Shown: piece by piece, positions 56,050 to 64,000 of the stretch
Layout: every line of letters starts with the position of its first letter
Position numbering within the stretch: the first letter of the stretch is position 1
Position numbers and translations under genes: made by a program
Source: Rhynchopus sp. YZ270_cl-10
Taxonomy: Eukaryota; Euglenozoa; Diplonemea; Diplonemida; Diplonemidae
DNA length: 64,000 nt
Direction: 5' to 3'
Assembly (NCBI GenBank): GCA_964035575.1
Contig: OZ037913.1
Location: 1,210,660-1,274,659, forward strand
Notes under the pieces: generated by a model
Database searches by the model: none
Told to the model about the DNA's origin: nothing
What the model saw: the letters and a program-made list of their open reading frames with translations, nothing else

Positions 56050-56843
56050 CTAGAAGAAAGCTCGCTAAAATGTGGGAGGATGGTGTGGTTGTGAGGTATA
56101 TGGCTCCGCCGCGAATTAATGTTGAAAAGAGTAGTATCATTCAGCAAATGCAGAAATGATGTGCCTATTCATTCATAGAAAACCTGAAATGACACGGAAA
56201 AGTCGAAAAGATGAGGGAGGATGTAGTTTTGAGGCACGTTGCTACGCCGCGAATTATTGATACATGCTGCTGACATGACTGATACAGTAAAAGATTATCA
56301 GAAAAGGTCACTGAAATGTAGCAGGATTTACCCACTAAATATTTGGACAAAAACTGCTAAATTTAGCAGTTTAGCAGTGTGTTTAAGGAAGGATATTTTG
56401 CTCCGCCGCTAATATTGACACATAAGAGACTGTGGTTGTTAAGCTGTTTGGATCCGCCGCAAAATTACTCACAGGGATAAGAAAGCTCGCCAACATGTAG
56501 CAAGCTTGTCTGGTTGTGGTGTGGTTGCTCCGCCGCTATTAATTTTTCAGGTTTGCATGACTATAAGAAAGTTTGCACAGTTTGCACAATGTTATTTACT
56601 ATCATCTCCGGGGAAGACTGCTACCAGTGTCAAAATAATGGTACTTGTGTGCTTGGCTATTTTCCACACATCTTAACGTAAGGAAGACACGTTTATTTTG
56701 AGACTTCCCATGTTTGACAAAGTTGTGTGGCAAGCGATAATCGTTGTGCTTCCAATGAACAACGACACTGTTCTAAATACTGACTTGTGCTGGGAAGCCT
56801 GTCATCAATGTCAAAAATATGGTGGTTTTCTGTTTTCTAAAAT
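56050..56843. repeat. Spacer with five degenerate GCTCCGCCGC-AATTA motifs
   Basis: GCTCCGCCGC or one-base variants lie at 56103, 56241, 56400, 56451 and 56526, each followed by an AATTA- or ATTA-like core. The first, second and last are preceded by similar GTGGTTGTGAGG-type sequence. These look like units of an old tandem repeat. No gene is seen. Confidence 0.65.
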
Positions 56844-58199
56844 CATGTAAAAACTGATACATGCATTTTAAGTCAAAAATACCCATTTCTCAGTGCAAAT
56901 TGACCCCACCACAGCACGCACAGACTCCAGAGACCCAAAATCAAAATTTTTTTTTTTTGATTTTTTGTAGGCAAAAATTGCTTGGAAAATTTTTTGGTCA
57001 AAAATCCTGGTTTTTGGGGTATCATACATGTGTATGACCAATTTTCAGGTGGTCAAAAGTGATGTCTGACCCCCATGTCCAGGTTATGGAAATGTCGTAT
57101 GAAGCCATTGCGAAGGAATTTGGTACTTTTGAGCATTGCACATTATGTACTGACCAAAAAACCCACACAATACCCCAAAAACACCAAAAAACATGTAAAA
57201 ACTGAAACATGAATTTTAGGTCAAAAATACCCATTTCTCAGCGCAAATTGACCCCATCACAGCACACACAGACTCCGGAGAGCCAAAATCAAAAATTTTT
57301 TTTTTCGATTTTTTGTAGGCAAAAATTGCTGGGAAAAATTTTTTGGTCAAAATCCTGGTTTTTGGGGTCTCATACGTGTGTATGACCAAATTTTAGCTGC
57401 TCTAATGTGGTGTCTGACCCCCATGTTCAGGTTATGGAAATGTCCTATGAAGCGATTGTCGAAGGAATTTTGTACTTTTGAGCATTGCACATTATGTACT
57501 GACCAAAAAACCCACCTAAAACCCCCAAAACACCAAAAATCATGTAAAAACTGATACATGAATTTTAGGTCAAAAATACCCATTTCTCAGCGCAAATTGA
57601 CCCCATCACAGCACACACAGACTCCGGAGAGCCAAAATCAAAAATTTTTTTTTTCGATTTTTTGTAGGCAAAAATTGCTGGGAAAAATTTTTTGGTCAAA
57701 ATCCTGGTTTTTGGGGTCTCATACATGTGTATTACCAAATTTTAGCTGCTCTAATGTGGTGTCTGACCCCCATGTTCAGGTTATGGAAATGTCCTATGAA
57801 GCGATTGTCGAAGGAATTTTGTACTTTTGAGCATTGCACATTATGTACTGACCAAAAAACCCACCTAAAACCCCCAAAACACCAAAAATCATGTAAAAAC
57901 TGATACATGAATTTTAGGTCAAAAATACCCATTTCTCAGCGCAAATTGACCCCATCACAGCACATACAGACTCCGGAGAGCCAAAATCAAAATTTTTTTT
58001 TTTCGATTTTTTGCAGGCAAAAATTGCTGGGAAAAATTTTTTGGTCAAAATCCTGGTTTTTGGGGTCTCATACATGTGTATGACCAAATTTTAGGTGGTC
58101 AAATCTGGAGTCTGACCCCCATGTCCAGGTTATGGAAATGTCATATGAAACCATTGCCGAAGGAATTTTGCACTTTTGAGCATCAGAAATTAGGTACTG
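56844..58199 (+). repeat. 349-bp tandem satellite, 4 copies
   Basis: Units begin CATGTAAAAACTGATACATG-like at 56844, 57192, 57541 and 57890 (periods 348, 349, 349). Units 2 and 3 are the most similar. The last is diverged after about 58085. Each unit contains an A/T palindromic block (CAAAAATTTTTTTT then GATTTTTTG). A diverged inverted copy lies at 43380-43545. Confidence 0.95.
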
Positions 58200-58810
58200 T
58201 AAATTTTTTCCACACAAATTTGACCTGGTACTCAAGGTCAATTTGACCTTCGGTTTTCTCTCAGGGTCTTGTGACCAATTTTCAACATGTTAAAAATGGA
58301 ATCTGACCCCCATGTCCAGGTCATAAAAACGCCCAATTAGTCCATTAAAGCCACAGATCTGCCCTTTTGAGAAGTTGTGGTTAAATGTGGCCCAATGTTC
58401 CCAGCCAAAAAATGACCCCAAAAATCACGAAAAAAAATATTTTCAAGCCGATACACTTCTACACCTAATTTTGGCCCAAAGTGTCAAAAGTGAGCCTCCA
58501 GGGTCGCAATAACCTCATTTTATGGGGATACTGTCCATATTTCATGGTTATCTCGTTTTTTGAAAATTTTATAACATATACACCCAGCACCTCAGAAACA
58601 CAAAATATCGCAATTTTACTCACAAAAATAGCCGTGAAATGCCACACCCATTTTAGATATTGCCAGATCGGACAAACGGGCGCACCCGGCCGGGGCTGTC
58701 GTTTCTAGGCCCCACTCTACCCGAGTGTACCATCAGAATTACTGGGAGGACGCGAACTTTGGATTCCACAAGGGTGCCAGCTCACAGACCCTCTATACGG
58801 TAATAACTAG
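58200..58810. other. Spacer between satellite blocks
   Basis: It continues in the AT-rich style of the 349-bp unit, with repeated phrases such as TCTGACCCCCATGTCCAGGT at about 58301. A GC-rich tail at 58670-58700 leads to TAATAACTAG just before the 8-bp array. No gene is seen. Confidence 0.6.
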
Positions 58811-61800
58811 AAACCCGCAAACCCGCAAACCCGCAAACCCGCAAACCCGCAAACCCGCAAACCCGCAAACCCGCAAACCCGCAAACCCGCAAACCCGCAA
58901 ACCCGCAAACCCGCAAACCCGCAAACCCGCAAACCCGCAAACCCGCAAACCCGCAAACCCGCAAACCCGCAAACCCGCAAACCCGCAAACCCGCAAACCC
59001 GCAAACCCGCAAACCCGCAAACCCGCAAACCCGCAAACCCGCAAACCCGCAAACCCGCAAACCCGCAAACCCGCAAACCCGCAAACCCGCAAACCCGCAA
59101 ACCCGCAAACCGCAAACCCGCAAACCCGCAAACCCGCAAACCCGCAAACCCGCAAACCCGCAAACCCGCAAACCCGCAAACCCGCAAACCCGCAAACCCG
59201 CAAACCCGCAAACCCGCAAACCCGCAAACCGCAAACCCGCAAACCCGCAAACCCGCAAACCCGCAAACCCGCAAACCCGCAAACCCGCAAACCCGCAAAC
59301 CCGCAAACCCGCAAACCCGCAAACCCGCAAACCCGCAAACCCGCAAACCCGCAAACCCGCAAACCCGCAAACCCGCAAACCCGCAAACCGCAAACCCGCA
59401 AACCCGCAAACCCGCAAACCCGCAAACCCGCAAACCCGCAAACCCGCAAACCCGCAAACCCGCAAACCCGCAAACCCGCAAACCGCAAACCCGCAAACCC
59501 GCAAACCCGCAAACCCGCAAACCCGCAAACCCGCAAACCCGCAAACCCGCAAACCCGCAAACCCGCAAACCCGCAAACCCGCAAACCCGCAAACCCGCAA
59601 ACCCGCAAACCCGCAAACCCGCAAACCGCAAACCCGCAAACCCGCAAACCCGCAAACCCGCAAACCGCAAACCCGCAAACCCGCAAACCCGCAAACCCGC
59701 AAACCCGCAAACCCGCAAACCCGCAAACCCGCAAACCCGCAAACCCGCAAACCCGCAAACCCGCAAACCCGCAAACCCGCAAACCCGCAAACCCGCAAAC
59801 CCGCAAACCCGCAAACCCGCAAACCCGCAAACCCGCAAACCCGCAAACCCGCAAACCCGCAAACCCGCAAACCCGCAAACCCGCAACCCGCAAACCCGCA
59901 AACCCGCAAACCCGCAAACCCGCAAACCCGCAAACCCGCAAACCCGCAAACCCGCAAACCCGCAAACCCGCAAACCCGCAAACCCGCAAACCCGCAAACC
60001 CGCAAACCCGCAAACCCGCAAACCCGCAAACCCGCAAACCCGCAAACCCGCAAACCCGCAAACCCGCAAACCCGCAAACCCGCAAACCCGCAAACCCTAA
60101 CCCGCAAACCCGCAAACCCGCAAACCGCAAACCCGCAAACCCGCAAACCGCAAACCCGCAAACCCGCAAACCCGCAAACCCGCAACCCGCAAACCCGCAA
60201 ACCCGCAACCCGCAAACCCGTAAACCCGCAAACCCGCAAACCCGCAAACCCGCAAACCCGCAAACCCGCAAACCGCAAACCCGCAAACCCGCAAACCCGC
60301 AAACCGTAACCCGCAAACCCGCAAACCCGTAAACCCGCAAACCCGCAAACCCGTAAACCCGCAAACCGCAAACCCGCAAACCCGCAAACCCGCAAACCCG
60401 CAAACCCGCAAACCCGCAAACCCGCAAACCCGCAAACCCGCAAACCCGCAAACCCGCAAACCGCAACCCGCAAACCCGCAAACCGCAAACCCGCAAACCC
60501 GCAAACCCGCAAACCCGCAAACCCGCAAACCCGCAAACCCGCAAACCCGCAAACCCGCAAACCCGCAAACCCGCAAACCCGCAAACCCGCAAACCCGCAA
60601 ACCCGCAAACCCGCAAACCCGCAAACCCGCAAACCCGCAAACCGCAAACCCGCAAACCCGCAAACCCGCAAACCCGCAAACCCGCAAACCCGCAAACCCG
60701 CAAACCCGCAAACCCGCAAACCCGCAAACCCGCAAACCCGCAAACCCGCAAACCCGCAAACCCGCAACCCGCAAACCCGCAAACCCGCAAACCCGCAAAC
60801 CCGCAAACCCGCAAACCCGCAAACCGCAAACCCGCAAACCCGCAAACCCGCAAACCCGCAAACCCGCAAACCCGCAAACCCGCAAACCCGCAAACCCGCA
60901 AACCCGCAAACCCGCAAACCCGCAAACCCGCAAACCCGCAAACCCGCAAACCCGCAAACCCGCAAACCCGCAAACCCGCAAACCCGCAAACCCGCAAACC
61001 CGCAAACCCGCAAACCGCAAACCGCAAACCCGCAACCGCAACCCGCAACCGCAAACCCGCAAACCCGCAAACCCGCAAACCCGCAAACCCGCAAACCCGC
61101 AAACCCGCAAACCCGCAAACCCGCAAACCCGCAAACCGCAAACCCGCAAACCCGCAAACCCGCAAACCCGCAAACCCGCAAACCCGCAAACCCGCAAACC
61201 CGCAAACCCGCAAACCCGCAAACCCGCAAACCCGCAAACCCGCAAACCCGCAAACCCGCAAACCCGCAAACCCGCAAACCCGCAAACCCGCAAACCCGCA
61301 AACCCGCAAACCCGCAAACCCGCAAACCCGCAAACCGCAAACCCGCAAACCCGCAAACCCGCAAACCCGCAAACCGCAAACCCGCAAACCCGCAAACCCG
61401 CAAACCCGCAAACCCGCAAACCCGCAAACCCGCAAACCCGCAAACCCGCAAACCCGCAAACCCGCAAACCCGCAAACCCGCAAACCCGCAAACCCGCAAA
61501 CCCGCAAACCCGCAAACCCGCAAACCCGCAAACCCGCAAACCCGCAAACCCGCAAACCCGCAAACCCGCAAACCCGCAAACCCGCAAACCCGCAAACCCG
61601 CAAACGCGCAAACCCGCAAACCCGCAAACCCGCAAACCCGCAAACCCGCAAACCCGCAAACCCGCAACCCGCAAACCCGCAAACCCGCAAACCCGCAAAC
61701 CCGCAAACCCGCAAACCCGCAAACCCGCAAACCCGCAAACCCGCAAACCCGCAAACCCGCAAACCCGCAAACCCGCAAACCCGCAAACCCGCAAACCCGC

Positions 61801-64000
61801 AAACCCGCAAACCCGCAAACCCGCAAACCCGCAAACCCGCAAACCCGCAAACCCGCAAACCCGCAAACCCGCAAACCCGCAAACCCGCAAACCCGCAAAC
61901 CCGCAAACCCGCAAACCCGCAAACCCGCAAACCCGCAAACCCGCAAACCCGCAAACCGCAAACCCGCAAACCCGCAAACCCGCAAACCCGCAAACCGCAA
62001 ACCCGCAAACCCGCAAACCGCAAACCCGCAAACCCGCAAACCCGCAAACCCGCAAACCCGCAAACCCGCAAACCCGCAAACCCGCAAACCCGCAAACCCG
62101 CAAACCCGCAAACCCGCAAACCCGCAAACCCGCAAACCCGCAAACCCGCAAACCCGCAAACCCGCAAACCCGCAAACCCGCAAACCCGCAAACCCGCAAA
62201 CCGCAAACCCGCAAACCCGCAAACCCGCAAACCCGCAAACCCGCAAACCCGCAAACCCGCAAACCCGCAAACCCGCAAACCCGCAAACCCGCAACCCGCA
62301 AACCCGCAAACCCGCAAACCCGCAAACCCGCAAACCGCAAACCCGCAAACCCGCAAACCCGCAAACCGCAAACCCGCAAACCCGCAAACCCGCAAACCCG
62401 CAAACCCGCAAACCCGCAAACCCGCAAACCCGCAAACCCGCAAACCCGCAAACCCGCAAACCCGCAAACCCGCAAACCCGCAAACCCGCAAACCCGCAAA
62501 CCCGCAAACCCGCAAACCCGCAAACCCGCAAACCCGCAAACCCGCAAACCCGCAAACCCGCAAACCCGCAAACCCGCAAACCCGCAAACCCGCAAACCCG
62601 CAAACCCGCAAACCCGCAAACCCGCAAACCCGCAAACCCGCAAACCCGCAAACCCGCAAACCCGCAAACCCGCAAACCCGCAAACCCGCAAACCCGCAAA
62701 CCCGCAAACCCGCAAACCCGCAAACCCGCAAACCCGCAAACCCGCAAACCCGCAAACCCGCAAACCCGCAAACCCGCAAACCCGCAAACCCGCAAACCCG
62801 CAAACCCGCAACCCGCAAACCCGCAAACCCGCAAACCCGCAAACCCGCAAACCCGCAAACCCGCAAACCCGCAAACCGCAAACCCGCAAACCCGCAAACC
62901 CGCAAACCCGCAAACCCGCAAACCCGCAAACCCGCAAACCCGCAAACCCGCAAACCCGCAAACCCGCAAACCCGCAAACCCGCAAACCCGCAAACCCGCA
63001 AACCCGCAAACCCGCAAACCCGCAAACCCGCAAACCCGCAAACCCGCAAACCCGCAAACCGCAAACCCGCAAACCCGCAAACCCGCAAACCGCAAACCCG
63101 CAAACCCGCAAACCGCAAACCCGCAAACCCGCAAACCCGCAAACCCGCAAACCCGCAAACCCGCAAACCCGCAAACCCGCAAACCCGCAAACCCGCAAAC
63201 CCGCAAACCCGCAAACCCGCAAACCCGCAAACCCGCAAACCCGCAAACCCGCAAACCCGCAAACCCGCAAACCCGCAAACCCGCAAACCCGCAAACCCGC
63301 AAACCCGCAAACCCGCAAACCCGCAAACCCGCAAACCCGCAAACCCGCAAACCCGCAAACCCGCAACCCGCAAACCCGCAAACCCGCAAACCCGCAAACC
63401 CGCAACCCGCAAACCCGCAAACCCGCAAACCCGCAAACCCGCAAACCCGCAAACCCGCAACCCGCAAACCCGCAAACCCGCAAACCGCAAACCCGCAAAC
63501 CCGCAAACCCGCAAACCCGCAAACCCGCAAACCCGCAAACCCGCAAACCCGCAAACCCGCAAACCCGCAAACCCGCAAACCCGCAAACCCGCAAACCCGC
63601 AAACCCGCAAACCCGCAAACCCGCAAACCCGCAAACCCGCAAACCCGCAAACCCGCAAACCCGCAAACCCGCAAACCGCAAACCCGCAAACCCGCAAACC
63701 CGCAAACCCGCAAACCCGCAAACCCGCAAACCCGCAAACCCGCAAACCCGCAAACCCGCAAACCCGCAAACCCGCAAACCGCAAACCCGCAAACCCGCAA
63801 ACCCGCAAACCCGCAAACCCGCAAACCCGCAAACCCGCAAACCCGCAAACCCGCAAACCCGCAAACCCGCAAACCCGCAAACCCGCAAACCCGCAAACCC
63901 GCAAACCCGCAAACCCGCAAACCCGCAAACCCGCAAACCCGCAAACACCGCAAACCCGCAAACCCGCAAACCCGCAAACCCGCAAACCCGCAAACCCGCA
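58811..64000 (+). repeat. 8-bp satellite CCCGCAAA, block 2, running off the window
   Basis: At least 5.2 kb, about 650 units. Unlike block 1 it has many 7-bp units, CCGCAAA or CCCGCAA, plus rare substitutions (TAAACCCG forms at 60220-60360, ACGCGC near 61604, CACCGC near 63945). One AAACCCTAACCC junction occurs at about 60092. The right edge is not reached. Confidence 0.98.

Noticed and set aside
52521-63993. Very long open frames of RKPANPQT or LRVCGFAG repeats on both strands
   Set aside because: They follow from an 8-bp unit that lacks stop codons in either direction. There is no start context, no coding composition and no flanking domain.

Overview
This is nuclear DNA of a single-celled eukaryote. 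Coding exons are GC-rich, at least 24 introns can be placed, spacers are AT-rich, and the predicted proteins are typical of flagellated protists: giant ankyrin, coiled-coil, Ig-like and PDZ proteins, PTEN, PUS7, a Clu-like and a PPR-like protein. Eighteen of the 24 introns begin GTATG and most end in A/C-rich CACAG. That resembles metamonads such as fornicates and parabasalids, but no feature proves the lineage, so the species is left open.

Layout. 1-2257 holds interspersed repeats: a SINE-like sequence in two copies and a small inverted-repeat element. 2258-7353 carries a possible ADP-ribosyltransferase-like protein and a coiled-coil/Ig-repeat/PDZ protein. 7354-9455 is spacer with a 911-bp TA-flanked MITE. 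9456-22388 is one giant seven-exon gene of about 4,100 residues (ankyrin repeats, two PDZ domains, filamin-like repeats). After a 2-kb gene-poor spacer come eS30, a tiny membrane protein, a long coiled-coil protein, an unrecognised 311-residue protein, PUS7 with an inserted zinc finger, and a theta-like GST. 35160-39254 is PTEN, whose first intron holds a 2.4-kb inverted-repeat element. 39374-47785 holds a Clu-like protein, a small charged protein and a PPR-like protein. 48042-50488 is a secreted cysteine-rich protein gene whose frame is broken several times. From 50493 to the end the window is almost all satellite: 13-bp, 22-bp, 8-bp and 349-bp tandem repeats.

All fourteen genes lie on the + strand. 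The first two thirds look like ordinary gene-dense chromosome with cytoskeletal or scaffold, signalling, RNA-modification and translation genes. The last fifth looks subtelomeric or centromeric. The 8-bp unit (G-strand TTTGCGGG) resembles a telomere-type repeat but is internal and oriented the wrong way for a telomere at the right end. No multi-gene defence or biosynthetic system is visible. The most unusual items are the UBZ4-PTEN fusion, the RanBP2 finger inside PUS7, the possible ADP-ribosyltransferase, and the satellite architecture.
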